The notes under the pieces are model-generated. The model ran no database searches and had not been told where the DNA came from. It saw only the letters and a list, made by a program, of their open reading frames with translations. Shown here piece after piece: positions 1-8,052 of a DNA stretch of 64,000 nt. Position numbers and translations under genes: made by a program. Each line of letters opens with the position of its first letter. Position 1 is the stretch's first letter. Source of the stretch: JAVBOW01 sp031550615. GTDB lineage: Bacteria > Bacteroidota > Bacteroidia > Bacteroidales > Rikenellaceae. Location: positions 1 through 64,000 of the forward strand of contig JAVBOL010000009.1 of NCBI GenBank assembly GCA_031550615.1. Direction: 5' to 3'.

Positions 1-1
1 A

Positions 2-409
2 CAGCGTCAGTTGGATATGCGCTACATAAAAATGGCGCGTATATGGGCTGAGAATTCATACTGCGTGCGCCGCAAAGTGGGGGCGCTGATCGTAAAGGAT
101 AAAATGATAATCTCGGACGGCTACAACGGCACCCCGTCGGGATTCGAGAACGTCTGCGAGGACGACGCGGGCAAGACCAAGCCATATGTGCTGCATGCCG
201 AGGCGAATGCCATCACCAAGGTGGCCAAAAGCGCCAACAGCAGCGAGGGGGCGACGCTATATATCACCGCCTCGCCCTGCATCGAGTGTGCGAAGCTGAT
301 AATCCAGGCCGGGATACGCCGGGTGGTGTACTGCGATTCGTACCACTCGGAAGATGGGCTCGAGTTGCTCAAAAAGGTCGGGATCGATACCTTCCAGGTG
401 GAGTGTTGA
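2..409 (+). CDS. dCMP deaminase family protein (5' end cut by window edge)
   Basis: Zinc-dependent deoxycytidylate deaminase, which makes dUMP for thymidylate synthesis in the cytoplasm. The open frame runs off the left edge: three codons precede the TTG at 11, so the true start lies outside. Counting from that TTG, the zinc/catalytic pair HAE is at about residues 62-64 and the zinc cysteines SPCIEC at 90 and 93. The substrate-loop region DGYNGTPSG typical of this family is also present. About 135 residues are visible, close to full length. CMP/dCMP deaminase family membership is certain; the dCMP substrate is inferred from overall resemblance to Bacteroides homologues. Confidence 0.9.
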   Translation, partial: QRQLDMRYIKMARIWAENSYCVRRKVGALIVKDKMIISDGYNGTPSGFENVCEDDAGKTKPYVLHAEANAITKVAKSANSSEGATLYITASPCIECAKLIIQAGIRRVVYCDSYHSEDGLELLKKVGIDTFQVEC

Positions 410-426
410 GCGGGTCGGGAAATCTC

Positions 427-657
427 TTATTTCGTGGTTATTCCGCGAAAGAATTCTTCGAGCGTCACCCCGTAATAGTCGCAAAGATCGGCCAGTGTGG
501 TCAGCGTAATGCTGTGGCGCCCGATCTCGATACGGCCAATATTCAGCTCTGTATCAAACAAGACATTTTCCTGGGTCAACCCTTTGGCCTTGCGGAGTTG
601 CTTTAGCCTGTTGATGACCTGGCTAAGAAGTATGTCGTTGCGCCGTTGATTCCTCAT
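427..657 (-). CDS. Small XRE-family (Cro/C1-type) HTH regulator
   Basis: A 76-residue DNA-binding protein that is almost entirely one Cro/C1 helix-turn-helix domain: LKQLRKAKGLTQENV followed by the recognition-helix region and LADLCDYYGVTLEEFF. The ATG at 657 is chosen because the upstream in-frame ATG at 762 would run the gene back through both operators and into the divergent gene. It is transcribed away from the regulator gene starting at 748. Two matching palindromes lie in the 90-bp gap, one of them just upstream of this start. Autoregulation through these palindromes is likely but inferred. Prophage-type repressors and toxin-antitoxin antitoxins share this fold; no toxin gene is adjacent. 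Confidence 0.85.
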   Translation of the reverse strand: MRNQRRNDILLSQVINRLKQLRKAKGLTQENVLFDTELNIGRIEIGRHSITLTTLADLCDYYGVTLEEFFRGITTK

Positions 658-667
658 TCTACAAAAG

Positions 668-683
668 ACTACAATATTGTAGT
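668..683. promoter_or_regulatory. Operator OL: ACTACA-ATAT-TGTAGT
   Basis: Perfect 16-bp palindrome 11 bases upstream of the start of the leftward XRE gene. It has the same six-base half sites and four-base spacer as the second site at 692-707, 24 bp away. It probably overlaps the leftward promoter. Confidence 0.75.
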
Positions 684-691
684 TTTTATTC

Positions 692-707
692 ACTACACAC
701 TTGTAGT
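692..707. promoter_or_regulatory. Operator OR: ACTACA-CACT-TGTAGT
   Basis: Second copy of the ACTACA-N4-TGTAGT operator. It covers the TTG (701-703) that serves as the -33 element of the rightward promoter, so a protein bound here should block transcription of the gene at 748. Confidence 0.75.
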
Positions 708-731
708 TGTGGCGGGTGTGGCATATCTTTG
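701..731 (+). promoter_or_regulatory. Promoter for the regulator at 748
   Basis: TTG at 701-703, 20-base spacer, then TATCTTTG at 724-731: a close match to the Bacteroidetes -33/-7 consensus. The ATG follows 16 bases later. Confidence 0.75.
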
Positions 732-747
732 TCGATAAATCGAAGAG

Positions 748-1140
748 ATGGAAAACACACAAAATCAGGCATGGGAAAGAATAAACGACGTGGTCAACCT
801 CTTTTCCGCTAAAAACCGGAGAAAATTTTTGCTGGCGATATGGCGTGAGGGGTTATACGAGCTCCGTGACATACATGACGGCAAGGAGGAGATAAGTTAT
901 ACCCTCGCGTGCAGGATATGCGGTGCATTTCCACTGGTCAGTATCGTGTGGCTGTTGACCGGGCAGGGGAATAAAATGAGGGGCAACAACATCGAGATAG
1001 CGTGGTTCGACGGCGGAGATGGGAATATGCCGGACCGGATCATCGTTATCGACCGGACGCAAAAGGGTGCGGGGCTCGCGGCAACTGCCGATCCGCATAA
1101 TCCTTTCGTGGTCAGGGTAAGCGCGGGGCGCAGGGATTGA
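748..1140 (+). CDS. Phage-repressor-like HTH protein
   Basis: A 130-residue protein whose first 75 residues resemble the N-terminal DNA-binding domain of Bacteroidetes phage repressors. The signature is the end of that domain, ACRICGAFPLVSIVWLLTGQG, compared with the common 'WLLTGEG' ending of such domains. The remaining 55 residues have no domain I recognise and no serine-lysine peptidase signature, so it is not an obvious self-cleaving LexA/CI repressor. It is divergent from the small XRE gene, with twin operators between them. It may control the phage-like block that begins 2.6 kb downstream, but tgt and lptF lie between and that link is only inference. Confidence 0.6.
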   Translation: MENTQNQAWERINDVVNLFSAKNRRKFLLAIWREGLYELRDIHDGKEEISYTLACRICGAFPLVSIVWLLTGQGNKMRGNNIEIAWFDGGDGNMPDRIIVIDRTQKGAGLAATADPHNPFVVRVSAGRRD

Positions 1141-1152
1141 GCAAAAAAATGC

Positions 1153-1160
1153 TACCTTTG
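1153..1160 (+). promoter_or_regulatory. -7 element TACCTTTG of tgt
   Basis: TAnnTTTG element ending five bases before the GTG start of tgt. No good TTG is seen 20 bases upstream. The predicted transcript would begin at or next to the start codon. Confidence 0.6.
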
Positions 1161-1165
1161 CGCTC

Positions 1166-2296
1166 GTGACTTTTGATCTGCAACATACGGCGCCGGGATG
1201 CGACGCGCGCGCGGGGGTTATATCTACCGATCACGGGCAGATCCTTACGCCCGTGTTCATGCCGGTGGGTACCGCGGCGACGGTCAAGGGGGTGTTTCAC
1301 CGCGACCTGGTATCCGAGGTGAACGCGCAGATAATACTCGCGAACACATACCACCTTTACCTGCGGCCCGGAATGGATACGCTCACCAGGGCGGGCGGGG
1401 TGCACCGTTTCTGCGGGTGGGACCGGCCTATGCTTACGGACAGCGGCGGATTCCAGGTCTTTTCGCTCTCGGGGGTGCGCAAACTCTCGGAAGAAGGCTG
1501 TAAATTCAGTTCGCATATCGACGGGTCGAAACACCTGTTCACCCCGGAGAACGTGATAGATACGCAGCGCGTGATCGGGGCGGATATAATGATGGCTTTC
1601 GATGAGTGCCCGCCCGGGGACGCGCCATACGACTATGCCGCGAAGTCGCTCGGGCTGACGCATCGCTGGCTCGGACGCTGTTTCGAGCAGTTTGCGAAAA
1701 CCTCGCCCATGTGGGGGCACAGGCAATCCCTTTTCCCCATAGTGCAGGGGTGTGCGTATGAGGAGCTGCGGGAGCGGTCCGCGCAATTCGTGCAGCAGTT
1801 CGACGCGGACGGTTACGCTATCGGGGGGTTGGCCGTGGGTGAGCCCGCCGAGGTGATGTACCGGATGATCGAGGTGGTCAACGCCATACTGCCGACAGGA
1901 AAACCCCGCTACCTGATGGGGGTGGGTACGCCCGTCAACCTGCTGGAGGCCATCGAACGCGGGGTGGATATGTTCGACTGCGTGATGCCTACGCGCAACG
2001 GGCGCAACGGAATGCTGTTCACCTCGGAAGGGGTCATAAATATACGCAACAAGAAGTGGGAAAACGATTTTTCGCCCATCGACCCCCAGGGTACGGCCTT
2101 TGTCGATAAGGTTTACACGAAGGCATACCTGCGCCACCTGGCCATTTCGGGTGAGATGATGGCGGCGCAGATCGCAAGCATGCACAACATCGCGTTCTAT
2201 ACCAGGCTGATGGCTCAGGCGCGAGAAAAAATAATCGACGGCTCGTTTGCCGAGTGGAAAAAGGAAATGGTCGCTAAACTGCTCACAAAACTATGA
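1166..2296 (+). CDS. tgt: tRNA-guanine(34) transglycosylase (Tgt)
   Basis: Exchanges guanine-34 for a queuosine precursor in tRNAs with GUN anticodons. The 376-residue length is normal. The substrate-pocket motif TDSGGFQVFS and the nucleophile region DMFDCVMPTRNGRNG are intact. The usual zinc ligands CxCxxC near the C-terminus are absent: that stretch reads PIDPQGTAFVDKVYTKAY, although a histidine downstream remains. I recall the same loss in Bacteroidetes homologues, so it is probably a lineage variant rather than decay. The start is GTG at 1166, immediately after the -7 element. The next gene overlaps the stop by four bases. Confidence 0.95.
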   Translation: MTFDLQHTAPGCDARAGVISTDHGQILTPVFMPVGTAATVKGVFHRDLVSEVNAQIILANTYHLYLRPGMDTLTRAGGVHRFCGWDRPMLTDSGGFQVFSLSGVRKLSEEGCKFSSHIDGSKHLFTPENVIDTQRVIGADIMMAFDECPPGDAPYDYAAKSLGLTHRWLGRCFEQFAKTSPMWGHRQSLFPIVQGCAYEELRERSAQFVQQFDADGYAIGGLAVGEPAEVMYRMIEVVNAILPTGKPRYLMGVGTPVNLLEAIERGVDMFDCVMPTRNGRNGMLFTSEGVINIRNKKWENDFSPIDPQGTAFVDKVYTKAYLRHLAISGEMMAAQIASMHNIAFYTRLMAQAREKIIDGSFAEWKKEMVAKLLTKL

Positions 2297-3399
2297 GGTT
2301 CGACAGGCTGTATCCGGGCGTAAAGATAATCGACCGCTATATAATGCGTAAGTTCCTGGGGACTTACCTGTTCGCCATTGCGCTGATAATCGTGGTGGTG
2401 GTGATATTCGACGCGGCGGAGAAAATCGACGACTTTACCGAGAGGAAAGCGTCGCTCAATGCGATAATATTCGATTACTATCTGAACTTTATACCGTTCT
2501 TTATCAATCAGTTCAGCGGGCTATTCACGTTCATTGCCGTTATATTTTTCACCTCGAAGCTGGCATATAACACCGAGATCGTGGCCATACTTTCCGGTGG
2601 CGCGAGTTTCAAGCGGCTTATGTGGCCGTATTTCCTATCGGCGATGATAATAGCCCTGCTGTCGATGTCGCTCAACCTGTACGTGATCCCCAAGGCGAAT
2701 GAGAAACGGGTCGCTTTCGAGATAAAGTATTTTAAGAAGGCGAGTTCGGTGCGCTATGACAGACACATTTACAGGCAGATAGCCCCTGAGGTGTTCGCCT
2801 ATATACGTGACTTCTCGGAGGCCAACAACCGGGCGTCGTACCTGGCGATAGAGAAATACGAAGGGCGCGAGATAGTGTCGAGCGTCGAGGCGGCGGACGT
2901 GAAATTCGACGAGCAGACCGGACGGTGGACCGCCCCGAAATATATCGAGAGGGTATATGACGGCGAGGGCGAAAAGTTCATGCGCCGCACAAAGCTCGAT
3001 ACCGTGCTGGGGCTGAGCCCCATTGAGTTGGGGCACGTGGAGCAGATCGTGCAGACGATGAATATCGGCGAGTTGGTCGATTTTATAGATAACCAGAGGG
3101 CGAAGGGGTCGGATATGATCGCCACATTCGAGGTGGAGAGGCACCGCCGGTTCGCATATCCCTTCTCGACGTTCATACTTACCCTGATCGGGGTGTCGCT
3201 ATCCTCGCGGAAGGTTAGGGGCGGCACGGGGCTGCATATAGGGATCGGGATCGGGTTGTGTTTCTCGTTCATTCTGTTCAGCCGCTTCGCCGAGGAGTTT
3301 GCCAAAAGCGGGGTGATACCGGCGGGGATCGCGGTGTGGATACCGAATATTATATATATGGTAATTGCGATTTACCTGTATCGCAAGGCGCCGAAATAG
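2293..3399 (+). CDS. LptF/LptG family LPS-export permease
   Basis: Inner-membrane subunit of the LptBFG transporter that extracts lipopolysaccharide from the inner membrane. The 368-residue protein has the family layout: N-terminal IIDRYIMRKFLGTYLFA leading into the first membrane helix, two more helices before residue 140, a large periplasmic beta domain (about residues 145-270), then three C-terminal helices. The sequence alone does not separate LptF from LptG. It overlaps tgt by ATGA, so the two are co-translated. A strong hairpin terminator follows about 115 bases downstream. Confidence 0.9.
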   Translation: MRFDRLYPGVKIIDRYIMRKFLGTYLFAIALIIVVVVIFDAAEKIDDFTERKASLNAIIFDYYLNFIPFFINQFSGLFTFIAVIFFTSKLAYNTEIVAILSGGASFKRLMWPYFLSAMIIALLSMSLNLYVIPKANEKRVAFEIKYFKKASSVRYDRHIYRQIAPEVFAYIRDFSEANNRASYLAIEKYEGREIVSSVEAADVKFDEQTGRWTAPKYIERVYDGEGEKFMRRTKLDTVLGLSPIELGHVEQIVQTMNIGELVDFIDNQRAKGSDMIATFEVERHRRFAYPFSTFILTLIGVSLSSRKVRGGTGLHIGIGIGLCFSFILFSRFAEEFAKSGVIPAGIAVWIPNIIYMVIAIYLYRKAPK

Positions 3400-3513
3400 G
3401 GAGATATTGGGGTTGGCGGCGCGGCTTCGGCGGGCCGGGTGTTTCCTAAATAACGGTTTTAGAGCGGTTTGATAGGGTCTTCGGACCGATTCTTTATATA
3501 TTTCTGCATTTTT

Positions 3514-3538
3514 AAGGCGAAGCTATTGACTTCGCCTT
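3514..3538 (+). terminator. Terminator after tgt-lptF
   Basis: Nine-base-pair stem (3514-3522 with 3530-3538), seven-base loop, then a T-rich run. It ends the tgt-lptF transcript. Confidence 0.8.
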
Positions 3539-3556
3539 TTTCACGTATTATATTTG
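3526..3556 (+). promoter_or_regulatory. Possible promoter ahead of the phage-like block
   Basis: TTG at 3526-3528, a 20-base gap, and TATATTTG at 3549-3556. It overlaps the terminator of the preceding operon and would give a leader of about 145 bases before the gene at 3706. Confidence 0.5.
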
Positions 3557-3705
3557 TCTGCACAATCGGCTAAGTTGCCGCGCTCTTTTGCCCCGGCCGG
3601 GGCGCCGGAGTTTTCAGAAATCTTATCAACATCGTTTGCAGGTTGCACCTATGTGTATAACCTGTCGGGGAAACTCCGCTTTATCCCAAATTACAATTTA
3701 ATATT

Positions 3706-3933
3706 ATGAACAGCCCTGACCCTGCTTTGCAGCAATGCGACCAGATCGACGCGCTTACGGCGCAAGTCATTGAAATTATGGCCAACGCACAGATGGCCGC
3801 AGAGAATCTCGCCCGCGAAAGGGCGAAACGTAAAATGTCTTCCTGCCGGGCGTCGGCCCTCGCAAGGGAACTTAAACAACTCGGCGCGTTTATGCGCGAA
3901 CGGGGTTGTCGACAATCTGCCGACATGATATAA
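3706..3933 (+). CDS. Small histone-H1-like (Hc1-like) protein, tentative
   Basis: A 75-residue helical protein with the ATG at 3706. The middle and C-terminal half (ARERAKRKMSSCRASALARELKQL) recalls the pattern of small Bacteroidetes 'histone H1' proteins, where a Gly/Ala-Arg-Ala-Arg-Lys segment is followed by a leucine-rich helix. It is less basic than typical members, and the match is a pattern judgement, not an alignment. It lies alone between the lptF terminator and the first tail-type gene. It could be a nucleoid protein, part of the phage-like element, or something unrelated. Confidence 0.45.
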   Translation: MNSPDPALQQCDQIDALTAQVIEIMANAQMAAENLARERAKRKMSSCRASALARELKQLGAFMRERGCRQSADMI

Positions 3934-3958
3934 ACACCTTCTGAACATTTTATCGACA

Positions 3959-3977
3959 GCCGCCCTTTCGGGGCGGT
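3959..3977 (+). other. GC-rich hairpin upstream of the tail-type genes
   Basis: CCGCCC-TTTCG-GGGCGG (stem 3960-3965 with 3971-3976) with no following T run. It could be a weak terminator or a transcript-stabilising hairpin between the small gene and the gene at 4048. Confidence 0.4.
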
Positions 3978-4047
3978 GGACAGACCTGCCATTGGGGGCG
4001 GGCGGGGAGAAGTACGCCCTTTTGCGAAACGACTTAATATCTTTAAT

Positions 4048-4464
4048 ATGACACGAAAAACACTCTTAAACGCTATCCGGGACGCTTCGCTGCCGCTCGG
4101 GTATTGCTTCCACTCCGGCCCGGACGCCGTGATCGGACAGCGGATAATCGCCTATCCCGCCGTGTGGCTGTCGCCGCCCAAAGTCATCGCGTCGAGCGGG
4201 TGGCTCGAAGGGCGGGTCACCTACAGGGTGTCGCTGCACCTGATGTCGCTCGCGGCGAAGAAACACAAGGAAACCGAGCCCGAGCAGGTCTGGGAAGAGC
4301 TCGAAGCGGATGCGCTCGGGTTGTGCAGGGGGCTCGACCAGGCGGAGGGGATTTCTTCCGCGACGCTCATCGAATGCGCCCCGTCGCAATTTGCCATCAC
4401 CCCCCATGCGGAAGTGGCCGTGACTCTTAAAATGGATGTGGTGGTGCCGTTCTGTAACCTGTAA
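4048..4464 (+). CDS. Phage tail-terminator/neck-like protein
   Basis: A 138-residue protein resembling the small protein found near tail genes in Bacteroidales prophages: starts MTRKTLLNAIRD, has a middle strand-rich part with an acidic helix (PEQVWEELEADAL), and ends in a beta strand (VAVTLKMDVVVPF). Size and fold pattern suit a tail-terminator or head-tail neck component, but no diagnostic motif exists. The ATG at 4048 is preferred over the upstream in-frame ATG at 3976, whose extra residues come from the GC-rich hairpin region. Eleven bases separate it from the next gene. Confidence 0.5.
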   Translation: MTRKTLLNAIRDASLPLGYCFHSGPDAVIGQRIIAYPAVWLSPPKVIASSGWLEGRVTYRVSLHLMSLAAKKHKETEPEQVWEELEADALGLCRGLDQAEGISSATLIECAPSQFAITPHAEVAVTLKMDVVVPFCNL

Positions 4465-4475
4465 ATAGATTGTCT

Positions 4476-5399
4476 ATGGAGATGATAAAGACACCGGCCG
4501 GATTCGTTTCGGCCTTCAACACGCAGTTTTGCGTGTTGGCGGGATGCGACCCCGCGCAATATATTCCCGTCGAGGTGTTCAGGCAGGGTGCCGCGCAGCC
4601 CTCGGGGAGCAAGAGGGTGCACGGGCAGCAGGGGTACCAGGTAGATGTGGCGGCCTACCTGCCCGCGATGCTCGACCCTGCGCCCGAGGGCTCGACCGGA
4701 ATGGTGGAAAAACAGAAGGCGGCGACGCGGGTCTACGTCAAGGCGGGCGTGGCCGTTTCGCAGCCTTTCGTGGCTTGCGCCTCGCGGGAAGAGCTGTCCG
4801 CCATGGAGATTTTGTCGGGCGGTCCCGCGGTGCGCGTGTTGCGTCCCGGGGAGCGGGATGAAATGGCAGTGGCGGCGCGCGGGGTGTCGCTCAGCGGGAG
4901 GATCGTTTTCCCTTCGGGCGGGGACAAGGAGTTGGGGTGCGTGGAGGTTGCGGGAGGGATCGCCGCCCTGGCGGTCTCTTACGGCGACTTCGACGGATCT
5001 GAGCGGGCCTCGCTGGTCGTGGAGTGCGGCGGGCTGCCGATTGCCGTGCGCGAGTATATGATGGGGGATAAGAACCCCGACGGGGTGCGCCTGGCGTGGC
5101 TCAACCGCTTCGGGGCGATAGATGCGTATACGTTCAATATGGTGTCGCAGTCGACCTCGACCGAGGGGTTTCTGAAAAAACAGCTTACGACGGTGGCTTC
5201 TGCCATCGAGCCGTTGGCGGTCCGGGTGTGGCTCGGGGAGATACTCTCTGCGCCGCGGGTTTGGGCCTGGGACGGGGTGCGCTACAATCCTGTCGTGGTA
5301 TCGTCCGGAGCGGTTGCGGTTAAGGGTGATAGGCCTTGCCGGGTCGAGGTGACCTTCAGCCCCGCTGTGAGCGAGGAAATACCTTTTTTGCCATGGTGA
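4476..5399 (+). CDS. Phage tail-type protein, function unassigned
   Basis: A 307-residue protein, soluble and strand-rich with no signal peptide. It lies directly before, and overlaps by seven bases, the large gene at 5393, so the two are translationally coupled. In many phages of this phylum a roughly 300-residue protein precedes a 700-800-residue tail-tip protein, which suggests a distal-tail or adaptor role. That is an inference from position. The ATG at 4476 is taken as the start; an ATG at 4482 is equally possible. No domain is recognised with confidence. Confidence 0.5.
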   Translation: MEMIKTPAGFVSAFNTQFCVLAGCDPAQYIPVEVFRQGAAQPSGSKRVHGQQGYQVDVAAYLPAMLDPAPEGSTGMVEKQKAATRVYVKAGVAVSQPFVACASREELSAMEILSGGPAVRVLRPGERDEMAVAARGVSLSGRIVFPSGGDKELGCVEVAGGIAALAVSYGDFDGSERASLVVECGGLPIAVREYMMGDKNPDGVRLAWLNRFGAIDAYTFNMVSQSTSTEGFLKKQLTTVASAIEPLAVRVWLGEILSAPRVWAWDGVRYNPVVVSSGAVAVKGDRPCRVEVTFSPAVSEEIPFLPW

Positions 5400-7765
5400 G
5401 GGTTACGTTGGACGGGGTGGCCGTAAAGGCGGGGCTGGTGCCGGCGCTCTCTTTCTCGGCGCCCGGGAATTGGGAAGGCAGGTATGCCGTGCATAAGCTG
5501 GCGCTGGAGTCGTGCCCGGCCAATGACGCGGCGCTGGGCGATGTGGCGCAGGTGCTCTCGACGGCGCGGTATAACGGAGCGGAGCACCTGGCGGTGATCG
5601 AGGCGGCGGGGTGCGAGGTATTCCGTGGACAGGCCGTGCTCGAAAAGGTGGTGCGCAGCGGACGGCAGCGGGCGGTCTATAATATGGAGCTGCGGGAGAA
5701 GGTCCCGGGATGGATCCAGGCGGCGCGCTCGCAGATGTTCAACGAAATACCGATAGATTTCGAGTGCCGCGTGCTGGCGAGTTCGGTATATGAGAGCTGG
5801 ACGTGGGATCGCCCTGTGCGGTTCCTGCCGGTGCAACGGGAGCAAACGCTGGTGAAGAACGCCTCGGGGACGCTCATCCCTCCCGCCGTGGTGCTTAACC
5901 AGGATAACTACCATCCGTTCATACATGTGGCTTCGGCGTTAAGGGCGATAATCGAGGGCGCTGGGTATAAACTCACTTCGCAGTTCGCCGACGGGGAGTT
6001 GTTCCGTTCGCTGTACATGAGCGGCAACTATCCCGGACAGGACCTCTCGAAGATCAAAAGGCAGATCGACTTCCTGGCCGGGCGTGCCGCCGACCGCACC
6101 ACAACGGTGAACAGCAACGGTAAGGTGATGGCCAATCCGCTCATCTCGGCTTCGTCGGTTGGCAACCTGGTGGACACCGCGGACCCGGCGGTCGTGGCGG
6201 GGGCCTATAACACGAATAACGCCTTTCGGATCATTTCGTCAAGGGCGGCCTTCGTGCCCCCGGCCCCGGTGCAGGTCTGCTTCGAGGTCTACCTGAACTA
6301 CAGGACGGAGTATTCGATACTCTCGCGCGGGGAACTGCGGGGGGTGAACCGGGTGACGCTCTGCGACAGCACCGCATATGACTGGAAACTGGTCAACAGG
6401 TTCAGGGACATGCGCATGAACCCCGCCGCGGCGATGGCTTACCGCTGCCTGGTGTTCGATTACACGCCCGGGACCTCATACCAGTTGAGGTATGATAGGG
6501 TGGTGAACCAAAGCGCCGATATGGACAACCTGAAGCCGGCGGACGTGGTGAATATGACCCTGGCGACATTCTCGGCGCGGAGTGCCGCCGTGACCGTGCC
6601 GGCGGGCTACCGCGTGGCCAATATGACCCTTTGGGCCAAGGCATCGGGGGCGGCGGCATATACGGAATACCCCGGGGACTGGGCGCTCTATGAGGGGTGG
6701 GTCACCGAAACGGGGACGACGGAGGTCGAGATCACCCTGCGCACGGCAGCCGTGAACGCGTCGCCCGCCTCGCCGGCATATTTCGATGCGATATATTTCG
6801 ACGGGGGTATCGCGGGCTCCTCTTTCACCATGCTCGGTACGACATGGATACGTCCGGTGCTCTCGTCGAGTCCGGCCATCGAGGAGAAGATCGGCTTTGC
6901 GGACATTGCCGCGCACCCGGTGCGGCAGAGCGCGCTGATAGATGCGCTGGTGCATATGTTCGATTTGCGCTTTATTACCGACGAGCAGGCCAGGGAGGTT
7001 TTCATGGAGCCATACGCTTCCCTGGCCTTCGGCGACGAACCTGCCGATTGGTCGGCCCTGGCCGATGGCACCGCGGCGGTGGAGATCAGCGAACCCGGAG
7101 CGGGGATGAAGCGCACGACCACGCTCTGTTACCGGTCGGGAGACCAGGCCCAGATGCAGTATGACAGCGATAACCGGATCAGGACGGGCTATTGTTCCTT
7201 CGGGGTCGAAAGTGCGCTGGCCTCGGGGCAAAGTGTGGTCGAAAATCCGTTATTCGCACCTACGCTGAGCATCAAAGGGAGCTATCCCGACGCCCCCGGC
7301 GCCTGGATCATGCAGGCCGGCAAGCGGGAGGGCGATTTCTCCCTGCCGGACGACTCGCTCAACTTCATCCCCAAAATAGTGAGTTATAAGGGGCTGGTCG
7401 ACCTGCCGCGCGGGGAGGTGTGGGGCTGGCCGGCGTACTCGACGCAATATCCGCTTGCGGCGTTCCACTATCCGGGCGGAGAGCCTTTCACCCTCTGTTT
7501 CGAGGACCGCGACGGGGCGCAGGGGTTGCACGTGATGCACGAAGGGAAATATGAGCAGCTCAACCGCCAGCGCAGGATCGTCATGCGCATGAACCTCACC
7601 CCGACGCACGTCGAGGAGTTGATAAAGCCCGGAGCCGTGGGCGGGTTCTTCCGGCCCGTGAAGATCGTCGTGGCGGGCGAACCGGTGGTATGCCGCCTGG
7701 AAGCGGTCGAGGAGTGGACAGCGGGGGGCACGCAGAGCGCAAAATGTACGTTTATAACCATTTGA
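5393..7765 (+). CDS. Large tail-tip/baseplate-type phage protein
   Basis: A 790-residue protein, the largest in the phage-like block. The N-terminal third contains a stretch like a tail-hub protein (YNMELREKVPGWIQAARS). The middle holds beta-rich, jelly-roll-like regions with FEVYLNY and TLWAKASG strands. The last 100 residues read like a ligand- or structure-binding beta domain. Position and size fit a tail-tip or baseplate component. The start ATG at 5393 overlaps the previous stop by seven bases and replaces a longer in-frame start at 5336. It is intact throughout, despite the missing tape-measure gene that would normally sit just upstream. Confidence 0.55.
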   Translation: MVRVTLDGVAVKAGLVPALSFSAPGNWEGRYAVHKLALESCPANDAALGDVAQVLSTARYNGAEHLAVIEAAGCEVFRGQAVLEKVVRSGRQRAVYNMELREKVPGWIQAARSQMFNEIPIDFECRVLASSVYESWTWDRPVRFLPVQREQTLVKNASGTLIPPAVVLNQDNYHPFIHVASALRAIIEGAGYKLTSQFADGELFRSLYMSGNYPGQDLSKIKRQIDFLAGRAADRTTTVNSNGKVMANPLISASSVGNLVDTADPAVVAGAYNTNNAFRIISSRAAFVPPAPVQVCFEVYLNYRTEYSILSRGELRGVNRVTLCDSTAYDWKLVNRFRDMRMNPAAAMAYRCLVFDYTPGTSYQLRYDRVVNQSADMDNLKPADVVNMTLATFSARSAAVTVPAGYRVANMTLWAKASGAAAYTEYPGDWALYEGWVTETGTTEVEITLRTAAVNASPASPAYFDAIYFDGGIAGSSFTMLGTTWIRPVLSSSPAIEEKIGFADIAAHPVRQSALIDALVHMFDLRFITDEQAREVFMEPYASLAFGDEPADWSALADGTAAVEISEPGAGMKRTTTLCYRSGDQAQMQYDSDNRIRTGYCSFGVESALASGQSVVENPLFAPTLSIKGSYPDAPGAWIMQAGKREGDFSLPDDSLNFIPKIVSYKGLVDLPRGEVWGWPAYSTQYPLAAFHYPGGEPFTLCFEDRDGAQGLHVMHEGKYEQLNRQRRIVMRMNLTPTHVEELIKPGAVGGFFRPVKIVVAGEPVVCRLEAVEEWTAGGTQSAKCTFITI

Positions 7766-7773
7766 ACTAAATT

Positions 7774-8052
7774 ATGACACCAGCAACGACATATCAGAAA
7801 CACCTGCAACACATCGTGGAAGAGAAGTACGGAACACTGTCGGGCGGAGAGCTTTTGGAGCTGCTGTTCGATATGGGCGTGGTCGATTTTACGCGTTGCA
7901 AAATTTTGGCCACCAGGCAGTTCGTGGATGCGCTCGTAAAGCAGGGCAGGAAAAAGACCGACGCCATGTGGATAGCCTCGGAACACTTCGCATGTTCTTA
8001 CGAGTACGTGCGAAAGTGCATGTACTACTACACGGATGTGAACGCCGTCTGA
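7774..8052 (+). CDS. Small HTH-like protein in the phage-like block
   Basis: A 92-residue protein with a C-terminal segment (KKTDAMWIASEHFACSYEYVRKCMYYY) that looks like a helix-turn-helix. The N-terminal half is helical. It lies between the tail-type genes and the prohead protease. Candidates are a Mor/late-gene activator type regulator or a terminase-small-subunit-like DNA-binding protein, but nothing in the sequence separates these. Eight bases follow the large gene upstream, and 42 bases precede the protease gene. Confidence 0.45.
   Translation: MTPATTYQKHLQHIVEEKYGTLSGGELLELLFDMGVVDFTRCKILATRQFVDALVKQGRKKTDAMWIASEHFACSYEYVRKCMYYYTDVNAV

Larger units (their letters stand above)
3400..3705. 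other. 306-bp intergenic region left of the phage-like block
   Basis: Holds the lptF terminator, the candidate promoter at 3526-3556 and a perfect 14-bp palindrome GCCCCGGCCGGGGC at 3590-3603. No tRNA, attachment-site duplication or convincing small ORF was seen. Confidence 0.6.

Noticed and set aside
1112..2185. Long open frame on the minus strand opposite tgt
   Set aside because: It lies fully antisense to an intact, well-recognised gene. High GC with codon bias in the real gene keeps stop codons rare on the other strand; the protein has no recognisable motifs.
3400..4047. Attachment-site duplication or integrase remains at the left edge of the phage-like block
   Set aside because: No direct repeat shared with the right edge around 13.9 kb and no integrase fragment could be recognised by eye.
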